A DNA stretch of 64,000 nucleotides from Buttiauxella sp. A111 (GCF_014189855.1 NZ_BJFN01000003.1:186001-250000), one strand, 5' to 3'. Counted from the stretch's first letter, positions 36,172-47,068 are shown. Numbers and translations: made by a program. The notes: generated by a model from the sequence alone, not told the origin.

Positions 36172-37576
36172 ATACCGCTAACAATTTAATTCTCACCAAC
36201 AATCCCCCCAAAGCCGAACGCAACAACTCAGGCCGTGTGCGGTGATATCGCGCAATATCATTCACCAACGCCAGTCCAATCCCTGCCCCACTTTGCTCGG
36301 CGCTATTATCTAAGCGATGGAACGGCATCAGCGCGTGACGAACTTGCCCGCTCTCAATACCTGGACCGTTATCTTCAATTTCCAGCTCAATCATTTGCGA
36401 TTCACCCGCGGTCACGCGAATGGTGACCATGCCGTTCTCTGGGGTATATTTCAGTGCGTTATCCAGCAAGTTGATGCACATTTCCGCCAGCAATAACGGT
36501 TCACCCGCAATCCACGCTTCGGGCAACCCCTCATAGCCTAAATCGATATTTTTACTCCGCGCCTGCGCAAGGCTTGAGAAACAGCACGTCTGGGCAATTT
36601 TCACCAAATCAACCGGCTCCATGGCCTGCCCTTCCGTCTGGTCAAGGCGGCTCAACCGCGAAAGCTGTAATAAACGCTCGGTTAAATGAATGGTGTTATC
36701 CAACGTGGATTGCATCGCCACCAGGCTTTCACGCCACTGCATCGGGTCAGAACTACTCAGCGCGACGGACGCCTGGGTTTTTAGCACCGTGAGCGGCGTG
36801 CGCAGTTGATGAGAAGCATCCGCGCTGAAGCGAGATTGCCTGGCGACTAAACCACGTAGCCTGTCGATATACCGGTTAAACGAAACAATCAATAAGCGCG
36901 TTTCTGACCAGGGCAGCAAATCGGGCAACGGCGTGAGATCGCCAGGATCACGGCGCACCATCAGCCCCGAAAGCTGGCGCATCGGTTTGAGTACTCGTCT
37001 TAACAATAACCAGGCAAGGGTTAACGTCAGCAGCACCAGACCGCCCTGGGTCAGCGTCGCCGAGGCTAACAAACGTACTGCCAGGTAGTGCCGCGATTGC
37101 ACCGTTTCGGCGACGATAATTTGCGCCATACCGTTCACCCCGCCTTCATTGACGGGCTGGAGCAGGCGCGCCACTCGCAGCGTTTGCCCCCGGTAAGTCG
37201 CGTCATAAAACCATGCCAGCGCCGGATAAAGCTCCGTGCCGGGCGTGTTTTTGGGCATATCGGGCAAATCGTCATAACCGGATATCACCTTGCCGTGCGT
37301 GTCGGTGACTTTGTAATAAAGCCGGTCGTTCATGTTGCGCTCAAAACTGTCGAGCACCACCCAGGGCACCTCGACGGCAAGTTTTCCGTCATGCACCACC
37401 AACTGTTCGGCAACGGTGCGCGTTGAGGCTAATAAGGTACGATCGTAGGCTTGAGTGGCAGCGTTCATGGCACTCAGGTAGCCGCTCACCGCAGATAATC
37501 CCCACAAAATAAATAACGGCAGCCCGAGAAAAAGCAGCAGTTGCCCGAATAAAGACTGAGGTTTAATGACCCGCAT
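36170..37576 (-). CDS. tctE: Sensor histidine kinase TctE-like (tricarboxylate uptake)
   Basis: 468 aa inner-membrane sensor paired with TctD. Two membrane segments (about 10-32 and 165-187) flank a periplasmic domain (TctE N-terminal type) with YDDLPDMPKNTPGTELYPAL. Next are HAMP-like sequence, HisKA FSADASHQLRTPLTVLKTQA, and HATPase boxes NLLDNALKYTP, EIEDNGPGIE and GAGIGLALVNDIAR. The start MRVIKPQSLFGQ at 37576 overlaps the tctD end by 14 bases; the open frame to 37696 lies inside tctD and is discarded. Its divergent position next to tctCBA supports citrate/tricarboxylate sensing, as in Salmonella. Confidence 0.92.
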   Translation of the reverse strand: MRVIKPQSLFGQLLLFLGLPLFILWGLSAVSGYLSAMNAATQAYDRTLLASTRTVAEQLVVHDGKLAVEVPWVVLDSFERNMNDRLYYKVTDTHGKVISGYDDLPDMPKNTPGTELYPALAWFYDATYRGQTLRVARLLQPVNEGGVNGMAQIIVAETVQSRHYLAVRLLASATLTQGGLVLLTLTLAWLLLRRVLKPMRQLSGLMVRRDPGDLTPLPDLLPWSETRLLIVSFNRYIDRLRGLVARQSRFSADASHQLRTPLTVLKTQASVALSSSDPMQWRESLVAMQSTLDNTIHLTERLLQLSRLSRLDQTEGQAMEPVDLVKIAQTCCFSSLAQARSKNIDLGYEGLPEAWIAGEPLLLAEMCINLLDNALKYTPENGMVTIRVTAGESQMIELEIEDNGPGIESGQVRHALMPFHRLDNSAEQSGAGIGLALVNDIARYHRTRPELLRSALGGLLVRIKLLAV

Positions 37577-38237
37577 CTCTGCACTCCAGCACGTAGCCCA
37601 GCCCGCGTAGCGTGGTGATCTGAACGTTACTGGTGATGAGTTTTTTACGCAGCCGGTGAATATACAGTTCGATACTTTCCGGGCTTGCCTCGTCACTCAA
37701 ACTAAAAACCTGCTCGAACAGTTGCTGCTTGGGAACCGGGCGCGTACGGCGATACATCAACATCGTCAGAATGGCGTGTTCACGTGGCGTTAAGGCGAGC
37801 GGTTTATTTTCCAGTAGAAAATAGCCGTCATCATGAAAAGCGAGTTGCCCTAATTGTTGCTGCTCATGGATTTGCCCTTCGCTGCGCCGCACCAGCGCAC
37901 GTAGTCTTGCATCCAGTTCTTCAAGATCAAAAGGCTTCGGCAAATAATCATCCGCTCCGGTGTTCAACCCTTTCACCCGGTCGCTCACGGTGCTGTGCGC
38001 CGTCAACAGCAACACGGGCAAGGTCTGCCCGCGTTTACGCAAGCGCTGCAACACTTCAAGCCCATCCATTCTCGGCATGCCGATATCCATTACCGCGACC
38101 GCGTAACGTTCGTTTTGTAACAGATGGTCGGCAGCCTGGCCGTCAAATACGCAATCCACCGCAAAGCCCGCTTGTATCAGGGCTTTTTCCAGCCAGTGAG
38201 CCAGCTCACGGTTATCTTCCGCCAGTAAGAGACGCAT
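37563..38237 (-). CDS. tctD: Response regulator TctD-like (tricarboxylate uptake)
   Basis: 224 aa OmpR/PhoB-type regulator. The receiver has LLLAEDNRELAHW (acidic pocket) and D51 in AVAVMDIGMPRMDG; the switch Lys is in DYLPKPFDLEELDARL. The winged helix has LTPREHAILTMLM, QLFEQVFSLSDEASPESIEL, then IHRLRKKLITSNVQITTLRGLGYVLE. First gene of tctD-tctE, divergent from tctC across about 100 bases, the classical arrangement for activation of tctCBA in response to tricarboxylates. Confidence 0.93.
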   Translation of the reverse strand: MRLLLAEDNRELAHWLEKALIQAGFAVDCVFDGQAADHLLQNERYAVAVMDIGMPRMDGLEVLQRLRKRGQTLPVLLLTAHSTVSDRVKGLNTGADDYLPKPFDLEELDARLRALVRRSEGQIHEQQQLGQLAFHDDGYFLLENKPLALTPREHAILTMLMYRRTRPVPKQQLFEQVFSLSDEASPESIELYIHRLRKKLITSNVQITTLRGLGYVLECRDAGH

Positions 38238-38358
38238 ATCACATCCTGTAAAGTTTCAACCTGCGTGAAAGGTAAATGAAAGGTTAATGCTTTAACAATC
38301 ACGCAACCGAGCTACTGCAAGGCGGTTCACATAATTTGACGTGAGGATGAAGATAAAA

Positions 38359-39339
38359 ATGAAACGTACTCTACTCTCTGCTTTTACCGCTTCAGCTTTG
38401 TTATTAACCGCTTTTAATACACTGGCAGCAGAAGTCCCTTCCCGCACCGAATGTATCGCCCCGGCCAAGCCTGGCGGCGGTTTTGATCTGACCTGCAAAC
38501 TGATTCAGGTCAGCCTGCAAGAAACTGGCGTTATCGAAAAACCGATGCGTGTCACTTACATGCCCGGCGGCGTTGGCGCGGTGGCTTATAACGCAATTGT
38601 CGCCCAGCGCCCTGCGGAAGCGGGAACCGTGGTCGCCTTCTCTGGCGGCTCTTTGCTGAACCTTTCACAAGGTAAATTTGGCCGCTATGGCGTGGATGAT
38701 GTGCGCTGGCTGGCGAGCGTGGGCACTGACTACGGCATGATTGCGGTGCGTGCCGATTCGCCGTGGAAAGATTTGAAATCGCTGCTGGCGGCGATGGAAA
38801 AAGATCCGAACAGCGTGGTGATTGGCGCGGGCGCATCCATCGGCAGCCAGGACTGGATGAAGACGGCGTTGCTGGCGCAAAAAGCCCATGTCGACCCACA
38901 CAAAATGCGTTATGTCGCCTTTGAAGGCGGCGGCGAATCGGTAACCGCACTGATGGGCAACCATGTGCAGGCGGTTTCGGGCGATCTGAGCGAAATGGTG
39001 CCGTACCTGAGTGGCGACAAGCTGCGCGTGCTGGCGGTGTTCTCGGACCAACGTTTACCGGGCGAGCTGGCAAAAATCCCGACAGCCAAAGAGCAAGGTT
39101 TTGACCTGGTGTGGCCAATTATTCGCGGCTTTTACGTTGGCCCGAAAGTCAGTGACGCGGAATACCAGTGGTGGGTGGATACCTTCAACGCGCTCCAGCA
39201 AACCGAAGACTTCAAAAAACAGCGCGATCTGCGAGGCCTGTTCGAGTTCAACATGAGCGGTAAGGAACTGGACGATTACGTGAAGAAACAGGTCACGAGT
39301 TATCGCGAGCAAGCCAAAGCCTTCGGCCTGGCTAAGTAA
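38359..39339 (+). CDS. tctC: Tricarboxylate-binding periplasmic protein TctC
   Basis: 326 aa extracytoplasmic receptor of the tripartite tricarboxylate transporter (TTT) family. Signal peptide MKRTLLSAFTASALLLTAFN to LAAEVPSRTECIAPAKPGGG. The conserved APxxPGGG-type ligand loop and VAFSGGSLLNLSQGKFGRYG, IGAGASIGSQDWMK, YVAFEGGGESVTALMGNHV are all visible. They are nearly those of Salmonella TctC, so citrate or related tricarboxylates are the expected ligands. Three in-frame starts exist (38341, 38347, 38359); the last gives the normal signal peptide. First gene of tctCBA. Confidence 0.95.
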   Translation: MKRTLLSAFTASALLLTAFNTLAAEVPSRTECIAPAKPGGGFDLTCKLIQVSLQETGVIEKPMRVTYMPGGVGAVAYNAIVAQRPAEAGTVVAFSGGSLLNLSQGKFGRYGVDDVRWLASVGTDYGMIAVRADSPWKDLKSLLAAMEKDPNSVVIGAGASIGSQDWMKTALLAQKAHVDPHKMRYVAFEGGGESVTALMGNHVQAVSGDLSEMVPYLSGDKLRVLAVFSDQRLPGELAKIPTAKEQGFDLVWPIIRGFYVGPKVSDAEYQWWVDTFNALQQTEDFKKQRDLRGLFEFNMSGKELDDYVKKQVTSYREQAKAFGLAK

Positions 39340-39351
39340 CCGGAGGCGATG

Positions 39352-39783
39352 ATGAGCGATCGTATTTTTGCTGGGATCTGGATTGCGCTGTGTGTTGGTG
39401 GTCTGTTTATCGGCTGGCAAATTCAGAGCGAATATAGCTACGAACCCGTTGGGCCACGTCCGTTCCCGGTGGTGATTATCGGCCTGATGCTGCTGTGTTC
39501 GGTATTACTGCTGCTGCGCCATCCCGACGTAGTGGAGTGGCCGCATCGCCGGACGCTGCAACGTTTGGTGATTATGGTCATCGCCCTGGCGCTCTACGCC
39601 TGGTCGTTTGAATGGCTTGGCTTCCCGCTGGCTACGACGTTCCTCACCGCCTGTGTCGGTTTGCTGTTTGGCGCCACCATTCCGGCGGCATTAATTTCCG
39701 GTGCGGTGATGGGCGGAGTGCTGTTCTGGTCATTTGACCGGCTGTTGGATGTGACCCTTCCCCTCGGCGTGTGGTTGAGTTAA
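39352..39783 (+). CDS. tctB: Tricarboxylate transporter small membrane subunit TctB
   Basis: 143 aa with four predicted membrane helices (about 5-22, 37-56, 72-95 and 100-135), the small membrane component of the TTT transporter. The conserved start SDRIFAGIWIALCVGGLFIG and YEPVGPRPFPVVIIGLM match the family. Two adjacent ATG codons (39349, 39352) follow GGAGG; the second has the better spacing. Begins about ten bases after tctC and is followed by tctA, so one operon. Confidence 0.93.
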   Translation: MSDRIFAGIWIALCVGGLFIGWQIQSEYSYEPVGPRPFPVVIIGLMLLCSVLLLLRHPDVVEWPHRRTLQRLVIMVIALALYAWSFEWLGFPLATTFLTACVGLLFGATIPAALISGAVMGGVLFWSFDRLLDVTLPLGVWLS

Positions 39784-39807
39784 CGGCTTAAACTTAAAGG
39801 TGTGGTT

Positions 39808-41319
39808 ATGGATACCTGGTTCTACTTGTCTCAAGGGTTTGCCGTCGCACTGACGCCGGAAAACCTGATGATTGCCCTGATTGGCTGCTTTGTTGGCACC
39901 ATCGTTGGGCTGCTGCCGGGCCTCGGCCCAATCAACGGCGTGGCGATTTTGCTACCGCTGGCTTTCGCCCTGAAATTACCACCGGAGTCTGCGCTGATCC
40001 TGCTGGCAACGGTCTACATCGGCTGCGAATACGGAGGGCGTATTTCATCAATCCTGCTTAACGTGCCGGGAGATGCGGCGGCGATTATGACCGCGCTTGA
40101 TGGCTACCCCATGGCGAAGGAAGGCCGGGGCGGTGTGGCGCTGTCGATTTCTGCCGTCAGTTCGTTCGTTGGCTCTTTCCTGGCGATCATCGGCATGATC
40201 CTTTTTGCACCGGCGCTGGCACAGTGGTCACTGGCATTCGGCCCCGCTGAATACTTTGCCTTGATGGTCTTTGCTATTGCCTGCCTTGGCAGCATGATGG
40301 CGCAAAATCCGCTGAAATCGTTCCTTGCAGCGTTGATTGGTCTGGGTCTTGCCACCGTCGGAGTGGATGCCAACACCGGGGTATATCGCTTCACATTTGA
40401 TAGCGTTCACCTCTCCGACGGTGTGCAATTTATTGTCGTGGTTATCGGCCTGTTCTCGGTTTCAGAAATTCTGTTAATGCTGGAAAGCACCAGCAGCGGG
40501 CAAGTGCTGGTGCGTAAAACCGGGCGCATGATGTTTAACATGAAGGAAGCCGCGCATTGTACCGGAGCCACGCTGCGTTCTTCGGTTATCGGTTTCTTCG
40601 TCGGCATTTTGCCTGGCGCGGGTGCCACCATCGCCAGTGCGATTGCCTATATGACGGAGAAGAAGTTAAGCGGTAATAGCGACACCTTTGGTAAAGGGGA
40701 TATTCGTGGCGTGGCAGCACCGGAAGCGGCAAACAATGCCTCGGCGTGTGGATCATTTATTCCGATGTTAACGCTTGGCGTTCCGGGTTCCGGCACTACG
40801 GCGGTGATGATGGGCGCACTCACGCTCTACAACATTACGCCAGGCCCTGCGATGTTTACCGAACAACCGGATATCGTCTGGGGACTCATTGCGTCACTGC
40901 TGATTGCCAACGTGATGTTGCTGGTGATGAACATTCCGCTGATCGGATTCTTTACCAAGATGTTGAGCATTCCGCTGTGGTTCCTGGTGCCCGCCATAGC
41001 CGCCGTTTCAGCCGTGGGGGTTTACGCGGTACATAGCACAACGTTCGATTTGCTGTTGATGGTTGGCCTGGGCGTATTGGGTTACATTTTGCGCAAAATG
41101 CACTTCCCGATGTCGCCATTAATTCTCGGCTTCGTGTTGGGTGAAATGCTGGAGCAAAACCTACGCCGTGCGCTGTCTATCAGTAACGGAGGGTTGAGTA
41201 TTCTGTGGGAAAGCGGTGTGGCTAAGAGTCTGCTGATTATGGCGATTATCGTGATTGTGGTGCCACCGGTTCTGCGTTTGATTCGCCGCCCGCGTAAAGC
41301 GGCTGTCGATATCGCGTAA
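39808..41319 (+). CDS. tctA: Tricarboxylate transporter large membrane subunit TctA
   Basis: 503 aa, about 12 membrane helices, the main permease of the TTT family. The family signature [22 protein letters not shown] near residues 26-47 repeats in the second half as [20 protein letters not shown]. Other blocks: [20 protein letters not shown] and [23 protein letters not shown]. The start at ATG 39808 with AAGG upstream; a GTG at 39802 is in frame. Last gene of tctCBA; its terminator lies inside the end of menE on the other strand. Confidence 0.95.
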   Translation: MDTWFYLSQGFAVALTPENLMIALIGCFVGTIVGLLPGLGPINGVAILLPLAFALKLPPESALILLATVYIGCEYGGRISSILLNVPGDAAAIMTALDGYPMAKEGRGGVALSISAVSSFVGSFLAIIGMILFAPALAQWSLAFGPAEYFALMVFAIACLGSMMAQNPLKSFLAALIGLGLATVGVDANTGVYRFTFDSVHLSDGVQFIVVVIGLFSVSEILLMLESTSSGQVLVRKTGRMMFNMKEAAHCTGATLRSSVIGFFVGILPGAGATIASAIAYMTEKKLSGNSDTFGKGDIRGVAAPEAANNASACGSFIPMLTLGVPGSGTTAVMMGALTLYNITPGPAMFTEQPDIVWGLIASLLIANVMLLVMNIPLIGFFTKMLSIPLWFLVPAIAAVSAVGVYAVHSTTFDLLLMVGLGVLGYILRKMHFPMSPLILGFVLGEMLEQNLRRALSISNGGLSILWESGVAKSLLIMAIIVIVVPPVLRLIRRPRKAAVDIA

Positions 41320-41326
41320 GGTTTAA

Positions 41327-41350
41327 ACGCGCGCCTTACGGCGCGCATTT
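41327..41350 (+). terminator. tctCBA terminator, overlapping the 3' end of menE
   Basis: Stem GCGCGCC (41329-41335) with GGCGCGC (41340-41346), TTAC loop, then ATTTTG. The stop codon of convergent menE (41336-41338) lies in the loop, so the hairpin also codes the last MenE residues. Confidence 0.8.
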
Positions 41351-42709
41351 TGCCAATGAATCAGCAACCCACTGTTTTAACTGATTTCGTGAAATCTTAA
41401 TCCCACCCTGCTTGATGTCATCGGGCAGAGGCAACCAGCGTACCGGCTGCTGAAAACGCGCCACTTTGCCCTGTAGCCATTCGTCGAGCTGCGACAATGC
41501 AAAATCGTCATCGGCTTCAACCACAGCAACCGGGCGCTGCCCAAATTCTGCATCATCAATCGGCACCACAAATACCTGTTTCACGGCCGGATGCTGCACA
41601 ATAATGCTTTCAACTTCTTCAGGCTGTATCCCTTCCCCGCCGCTGAAAAACAGGTTGTCGAGGCGGCCAATTATCGTCAGGCGATGATTGTTCAACATGC
41701 CGCGATCGCGAGTGGCAAACCAGCCTTCAGCATTCACCAGCGGCAGCACGCTACCCGCTTTCCAGTAACCTGAAGCCATGCTGTTCGCACGGATCCACAC
41801 CTCTTCATCGACGATTGAAACTTCACGTCCCGGCAACGCTGTCCCCACATCGGGAAGCCCATCAGCACGTTTAGCACACACAGTCGAAGCCAGCTCCGTC
41901 ATACCGTAACCACACCAGCAGTTGATGCCTTTGGCGATAGCGGCTTGCGTCAGTTCAACGGGGATAGCGGCACCGCCCAGTAACACTTCGCGCAACGCAA
42001 GCGACGGCGATTGTTCCAGCAGACGCCAGAGTTGTGTCGGCACCAGCGAAGCGTGAGAGCACCCCTGCAACGCCTCGCTCAATGGGTGTAAATCACACAC
42101 TTTCATACCCCCACCCGCCAATAACCAGCGCCACAAAATGCCCTGACCTGAAACGTGGAACAGCGGCAGTGAAAGCAACCAGCTATCGTGCGCACCATAG
42201 TCCATCACCGCCAACACCCCGGCAGCACTGGCAAGATGGGCATCCGCAGTATGAACAACGGCTTTTGGTAAACCCGTCGAACCGGAGGTCAACGTCATCG
42301 ACGCATAGCGCGACGGCTGCCATTCAACCTGGTAGCGTGTTCCTTCGTTCATCGCGAGCGGGTTGATGTTAGCCACGCTTAGCGACGAGCCAAAAACCAG
42401 CCCATGGTGAATGGTTAAATCAGGTAGCAATTGTGCTAACAGCGACTCGGGTAACTGCGGATTGAGCGGCAACACACGTGCACCACATTGCAGCAGTGCA
42501 AGGAACGAGAAAACCATTTCCGGGCAATTTTTTGCGCGCAGGGCAACACCTTGCCCATCACGCACACCTTGTTGCCGGAAACCGTCAGCCAACGCATCAA
42601 CGCGCTGGCATAACTCACGCCAGTTCAGGGTTTTACTGCCTAACGTTAACGCGGTTTCATGACCGCGATGTTGTGCCCAATGTTGCCAGGGAAAGTCCTG
42701 GAAAATCAT
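41336..42709 (-). CDS. menE: O-succinylbenzoate-CoA ligase MenE
   Basis: Adenylate-forming enzyme that activates o-succinylbenzoate to its CoA ester in menaquinone synthesis. 457 aa (E. coli 451). P-loop-like AMP motif MTLTSGSTGLPKAVVH at residues 138-153, CGYGMTELAS near 280, the hinge GRLDNLFFSGGEGIQPEEVE, and C-terminal Lys region GGIKISRNQLK. Last of the menF-D-H-B-C-E series, starting ten bases after menC. Its 3' end overlaps the tctA terminator, which may reflect how the tct locus was joined here. Confidence 0.95.
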   Translation of the reverse strand: MIFQDFPWQHWAQHRGHETALTLGSKTLNWRELCQRVDALADGFRQQGVRDGQGVALRAKNCPEMVFSFLALLQCGARVLPLNPQLPESLLAQLLPDLTIHHGLVFGSSLSVANINPLAMNEGTRYQVEWQPSRYASMTLTSGSTGLPKAVVHTADAHLASAAGVLAVMDYGAHDSWLLSLPLFHVSGQGILWRWLLAGGGMKVCDLHPLSEALQGCSHASLVPTQLWRLLEQSPSLALREVLLGGAAIPVELTQAAIAKGINCWCGYGMTELASTVCAKRADGLPDVGTALPGREVSIVDEEVWIRANSMASGYWKAGSVLPLVNAEGWFATRDRGMLNNHRLTIIGRLDNLFFSGGEGIQPEEVESIIVQHPAVKQVFVVPIDDAEFGQRPVAVVEADDDFALSQLDEWLQGKVARFQQPVRWLPLPDDIKQGGIKISRNQLKQWVADSLAKCAP

Positions 42710-42719
42710 ACTTGATCAC

Positions 42720-43685
42720 TCACAGTACACGCTCAAGGGATTCCAGCGACCAGCAAGGTAACGGGCTGTTTGGCCATTCACGCACCAATTGCGCCTGCAT
42801 CAATGACAAAGTATCTAAACCGGGAAGAGTTTGCGGTGTTAACCACGCGGCAATCCTCGCCAGCTGTGTCAAACCGAGGCTTGATTCGATGGAGGAGCTA
42901 ATGACCGCAGTCAATCCTAACGCATGAATCTGTTCTACTTGTTGTCGGACTTTTTCCAGACTGCCCGTCAGCGTTGGCTTGATAACCAGCGCCGTAACAC
43001 CGGGCTCGGCGGCAAACTCAAAGCCAGGTTCACGCAAACTCTCATCCCACGCGATGGCAATCCCCGTTTCACGGGCAAATTCGCGAGATTGCTCGCGGGT
43101 TTTGCACGGCTCTTCGATAAACGCGATACGCGGGCGGTAATCTGGATTGACGTATTTAGCGAACTGCTGGGCTTTGAGCGGCGTCCATCCACGGTTTGCA
43201 TCAAGACGCAAACGTAAATCTGGGATGGCCTCCAACAACAAATTCACCACCATTCCGTCGCGCACGGCTTCGTACAATCCCACTTTCACCTTCGCGATTT
43301 TCTCGCCAGGGATGGCATCGAGCATGGCAAACAGTTCATCCGGGTCCCCGGTACACAACGGTGCGGCACGGTAATCCGCCGCTTGTGGTAATTCACCGCT
43401 GATTTCCGCCAGCGCGCAACTCAGGCCAAATGCCACCGAAGGCATGTCTGGCAACTCGCCGCCATCACCCGCTTGCCAGCCCTGCAACCAGCCCAGCGCC
43501 ACAGCCTTGGCATCCTCGACAGTTTCAGCACTAAAACCCGGCAATGGCGAAATTTCGCCAAAGCCTTGTTTGTCGCCGTCCGTCAGGCGCACCAGTAGCC
43601 CGTCGCGCGTTTTCAGGCGCTGATTGCGCAGCACCACTCCCGCATCCATCGGCACCTGAAAGCGCCAGAGTTCGACCTGACGCAT
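42720..43685 (-). CDS. menC: o-Succinylbenzoate synthase MenC
   Basis: Enolase-superfamily dehydratase making o-succinylbenzoate from SHCHC. 321 aa (E. coli 320). General-base Lys in KVKVGLYE (about 133), metal ligands in LRLDANRGW (Asp), FIEEP (Glu) and the AIAWDES Asp, and the second catalytic Lys in [11 protein letters not shown]. Its ATG overlaps the menB stop by one base (TAATG), giving translational coupling. Confidence 0.95.
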   Translation of the reverse strand: MRQVELWRFQVPMDAGVVLRNQRLKTRDGLLVRLTDGDKQGFGEISPLPGFSAETVEDAKAVALGWLQGWQAGDGGELPDMPSVAFGLSCALAEISGELPQAADYRAAPLCTGDPDELFAMLDAIPGEKIAKVKVGLYEAVRDGMVVNLLLEAIPDLRLRLDANRGWTPLKAQQFAKYVNPDYRPRIAFIEEPCKTREQSREFARETGIAIAWDESLREPGFEFAAEPGVTALVIKPTLTGSLEKVRQQVEQIHALGLTAVISSSIESSLGLTQLARIAAWLTPQTLPGLDTLSLMQAQLVREWPNSPLPCWSLESLERVL

Positions 43686-44542
43686 TACGGATTCCGTTTG
43701 AATTTGCTGAAATCAGGCTGGCGTTTTTGGTTGAACGCATTGCGGCCTTCCTGACCTTCTTCGGTCATGTAGAACAGCATAGTGGCGTTACCCGCCAGTT
43801 CTTGCAGACCCGCCTGACCGTCGCAGTCAGCATTCAGCGCAGCTTTCAGGCAACGCAGCGCCATTGGGCTGTTTTGTAGCATTTCACGACACCAACGTAC
43901 GGTCTCTTTTTCCAGATCGGCGTTCGGTACCACGGTGTTCACCAGGCCCATATCCAACGCTTCTTTCGCATCGTACTGACGGCACAGGAACCAGATTTCA
44001 CGCGCTTTTTTCTGGCCGACAATACGCGCCATGTATGATGCGCCCCAACCACCGTCGAACGAGCCGACTTTCGGGCCAGTCTGACCGAATACCGCATTTT
44101 CCGCGGCAATAGTCAGGTCGCACATCATATGCAGAACGTGGCCGCCACCGATAGAGAACCCGGCAACCATCGCGACAACAGGTTTTGGACAGGTACGGAT
44201 CTGGCGCTGGAAATCGAGCACATTCAGATGATGGGTACCGCTTGCGTCCTGGTAACCGCCGTAATCGCCGCGTACCTTTTGATCGCCGCCTGCGCAGAAG
44301 GCTTTTTCACCTTCGCCAGTCAGAATGATGGTGCCGATATTGTCGTCATAACGTGCATCAGCCAGCGCATTGATCATCTCTTTCACGGTCAGCGGGCGGA
44401 ATGCGTTGCGAACTTCAGGGCGGTTGATGGTGATTTTAGCGATGCCATCGGCAGACTTGTGATAGCGGATATCAGTGTAACCTTCCGAGCAATCCTGCCA
44501 TTCAATCGGGGCATAGAGCATTTGTTCATCTGGGTAAATCAT
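43685..44542 (-). CDS. menB: 1,4-Dihydroxy-2-naphthoyl-CoA synthase MenB
   Basis: Crotonase-family enzyme that cyclises o-succinylbenzoyl-CoA. 285 aa, same as E. coli. Oxyanion-hole blocks [18 protein letters not shown] and GYSI-like [17 protein letters not shown], then [16 protein letters not shown] with the catalytic Asp/Gly region, and the C-terminal [20 protein letters not shown]. The start at 44542 ([15 protein letters not shown]) overlaps the menH stop (ATGA); the open extension to 44584 lies inside menH. The most conserved protein of the operon. Confidence 0.97.
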   Translation of the reverse strand: MIYPDEQMLYAPIEWQDCSEGYTDIRYHKSADGIAKITINRPEVRNAFRPLTVKEMINALADARYDDNIGTIILTGEGEKAFCAGGDQKVRGDYGGYQDASGTHHLNVLDFQRQIRTCPKPVVAMVAGFSIGGGHVLHMMCDLTIAAENAVFGQTGPKVGSFDGGWGASYMARIVGQKKAREIWFLCRQYDAKEALDMGLVNTVVPNADLEKETVRWCREMLQNSPMALRCLKAALNADCDGQAGLQELAGNATMLFYMTEEGQEGRNAFNQKRQPDFSKFKRNP

Positions 44543-45321
44543 GGTGTATCCTCGATAGGTTTTCGCAATAAATTGAGCAGGCAAGCGCTGAAAGCGACGG
44601 GATTGTCCCGATGCGCGTTGTGGCCTGCGGCAGTAATAAGATGCGGTGTAAGAGCCAGGCTGTGCGCCACGGAACGAAATTTTTCGTCCAGCTCACCACA
44701 AAGATAGTAAAAAGGCTGAGGGATTTGCTGAAGCGCCGCCCGTAAATCCGGTTGGTTTCCCAACGATGTCGCCTCAAGCATTGCCGCAAGGCTTGCGGCA
44801 TTATTTTGACTCCGCAAAGCGATAAGTGCCGTGCGTTGTTGGTCATTAAGCGACTGAAATACCGGTTGTTGATACCAGGCGTGGAGCACATCTTGTAGCG
44901 CTTCGTTACGTAAACGCTGCCCCCATAGATGGTCACTGGCCTGTCTTTCACGACGGGCGTTTTCATCCGCAAGGCCAGGATGACTCCCCTCGACCACCAG
45001 GCCGCACAGACCGGAGTTTTCCCCCTGACAAGCATGGTACATCGCGACGCGCCCGCCAAGGGAGTAGCCGATTAACCAGTATTTTAGGATGTTGTAACTA
45101 AGCAGCGTTTTTCGCAGAAGTTGATCGACCTGATGAAAGTCGCTCGCCGTAATATCGGCTGATTTTCCGTGACCGGGTAAATCGATGCGCAGTTGCGGCC
45201 AGTCGATAAAACTCTCGCTCACCGCATCCCACTCACGCAGGCTTCCTAAGAAACCATGCAGCCAGACAAGACACGGTAAACGGGCATCACGCCCTTCGCG
45301 ATAAACCGCATGCAGGATCAT
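44539..45321 (-). CDS. menH: SHCHC synthase MenH (alpha/beta hydrolase)
   Basis: Removes pyruvate from SEPHCHC to form SHCHC. 260 aa (E. coli 252). Alpha/beta hydrolase fold: oxyanion region [15 protein letters not shown], nucleophile elbow GYSLGG with Ser87, Asp near CGELDEKF, and His in [11 protein letters not shown]. It overlaps menB downstream (ATGA) and menD upstream (4 bases), so men genes are translationally linked. More diverged than menB, as usual for this gene. Confidence 0.94.
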   Translation of the reverse strand: MILHAVYREGRDARLPCLVWLHGFLGSLREWDAVSESFIDWPQLRIDLPGHGKSADITASDFHQVDQLLRKTLLSYNILKYWLIGYSLGGRVAMYHACQGENSGLCGLVVEGSHPGLADENARRERQASDHLWGQRLRNEALQDVLHAWYQQPVFQSLNDQQRTALIALRSQNNAASLAAMLEATSLGNQPDLRAALQQIPQPFYYLCGELDEKFRSVAHSLALTPHLITAAGHNAHRDNPVAFSACLLNLLRKPIEDTP

Positions 45322-46988
45322 GCCTGGCTAACCTGCGCCAGTAAATTCTGTAAGGTTTGCGCGCCGTCGGTTTCAGCCACGGTCGCCTCGATGATGGTGG
45401 TTTGCGGGCGCAACCAGGCGTTGCTGACCGCATCCTGCAATTCATCCCAGCTTGTCGGGTTGTGATAACTCAGGTTAAACATCGCCGCCGCGTGGGCAAA
45501 ATTGACGTTTTGCGGCATGCAATAAAAACGTTCGCGTTCCTCGGCCGGGGTGGGTAACAACGAGAAAATCTGTCCACCATTATTATTCACGATCAGCAAA
45601 ACGAACGGCGCGGAAACCTGGCGTAATAACGCCAGCGAATTGAGATCGTACAACGCAGAAAGATCCCCCACGATCGCAAGCGTCGAACGAGCAGTCGCGC
45701 GTTGCACACCCGCAGCAGTCGAGAGCAATCCGTCAATACCACTTGCGCCACGGTTGCTGTAAACCGGATAACCCGCAGGCAACTGAGCAAAAGAGTCCAC
45801 GAGCCGAACAATCAGGCTGTTGCCGACAAACAATTGCCCGCCATCCGGCAACAATTCAGGTAAACGAGCGGCTATTTGTGCCTCACCAAATTCAACGGTG
45901 CCCTTCTTCACCGCCTGCTGCGCGATTTTTGCCAGGGTCGTTAATTTCTCATCCCATGCGGCGCGTTTTTCTGCCGGATGAAGCTCCAGCCATTGAATAA
46001 TGTCGCAGGCTAAACGGCGGCCACGGTGATTCGCAGGATCAAGCCGGTTTGGCAAGTTATCCACGAGCCAGTACTCTTCTGGCTCACACGCAGATTGCCA
46101 CTGCAAAACGCGTTTTCCAGTCAGGCTGCAGCCAAACTGGATAATGATTTGCGCCTCGGCAAGTTCAGTGACGGCCTGGCTGTTGCTCAGCCATAAATCC
46201 GCACAGGGCAGCGGCTGCCCGGTTTGCGATAACACATCACCAATCAGCGGCCAACCCAATGTTTTCGCCCATGAAGCAACCTGCTTTCCTTCATCGGCAT
46301 TCAAACGCCCGGCAACAACTACGCCGCGTTTTTGCCGCCAGAAGAACCAGTCGCGTTGTTTTATCACTTCCTGAGCACTGCCCATTCGCAACCAGGGTTT
46401 ATCACTTTGCCACCAGTCGCCAAGCGCCTGTTGCCAACTCATGCCCGTTTCATCTTGTTCACCGTAAAGCGGCTCGGCAAAGGGGCAATTGATGTGAACG
46501 GCGCCACCCATAAGTTGGCCGAGCGCGTTATCAATGGTCGAAACCAGCCAGCGCGCAGGAATGTCCTGCGTTGGTCGCGGCAAATTAATCGATTGAGTCG
46601 GATGGGAACTGAAAATTCCAGGCTGGCGAATTGCCTGATTGGCACCGCAATCAATAAGCTCTGGTGGGCGGTCGGCGGTCAATACCACCAGTTTTTCGCC
46701 CGTCAAACCGGCCTCAATAATCGCCGGATAGAGATTGGCGACGGCCGTCCCGGATGTCACGATGATCGCAACCGGGGCCTGACTGGCTTTTGCCAGACCC
46801 AGTGCAAGATGACCTAAACCACGTTCGTCAAAATGCGTATGACAGATGAAAGCCCGATTTTCAGCCGCACCAAGGGTAAGCGGAGTAGAACGCGAACCAG
46901 GCGCCACGCACACATGGCGGACACCGTGACGGGTTAGCGCTTCAAGAATTACCGTAGCCCAACGGCGGTTAAATGAGCTTATCGACAT
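45318..46988 (-). CDS. menD: SEPHCHC synthase MenD
   Basis: Thiamine-diphosphate enzyme that adds 2-oxoglutarate-derived succinyl semialdehyde to isochorismate. 556 aa, the E. coli length. N-terminal Pyr domain with [16 protein letters not shown] and the catalytic Glu in [18 protein letters not shown]-terminal PP domain with [15 protein letters not shown] and [12 protein letters not shown], the Mg-ThDP motif. The start is the ATG at 46988 with AGGA before it; the frame is open six codons further. A deleted ERIC lies between its promoter side and menF, so menF-menD readthrough crosses that repeat. Confidence 0.96.
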   Translation of the reverse strand: MSISSFNRRWATVILEALTRHGVRHVCVAPGSRSTPLTLGAAENRAFICHTHFDERGLGHLALGLAKASQAPVAIIVTSGTAVANLYPAIIEAGLTGEKLVVLTADRPPELIDCGANQAIRQPGIFSSHPTQSINLPRPTQDIPARWLVSTIDNALGQLMGGAVHINCPFAEPLYGEQDETGMSWQQALGDWWQSDKPWLRMGSAQEVIKQRDWFFWRQKRGVVVAGRLNADEGKQVASWAKTLGWPLIGDVLSQTGQPLPCADLWLSNSQAVTELAEAQIIIQFGCSLTGKRVLQWQSACEPEEYWLVDNLPNRLDPANHRGRRLACDIIQWLELHPAEKRAAWDEKLTTLAKIAQQAVKKGTVEFGEAQIAARLPELLPDGGQLFVGNSLIVRLVDSFAQLPAGYPVYSNRGASGIDGLLSTAAGVQRATARSTLAIVGDLSALYDLNSLALLRQVSAPFVLLIVNNNGGQIFSLLPTPAEERERFYCMPQNVNFAHAAAMFNLSYHNPTSWDELQDAVSNAWLRPQTTIIEATVAETDGAQTLQNLLAQVSQA

Positions 46989-47068
46989 GATTAAGTCCTG
47001 AGTCAATTTTGCTGACTCATTATAAATATTGTTAGAACGGTTATTTTGATATGGGTTAGTTATCTATC

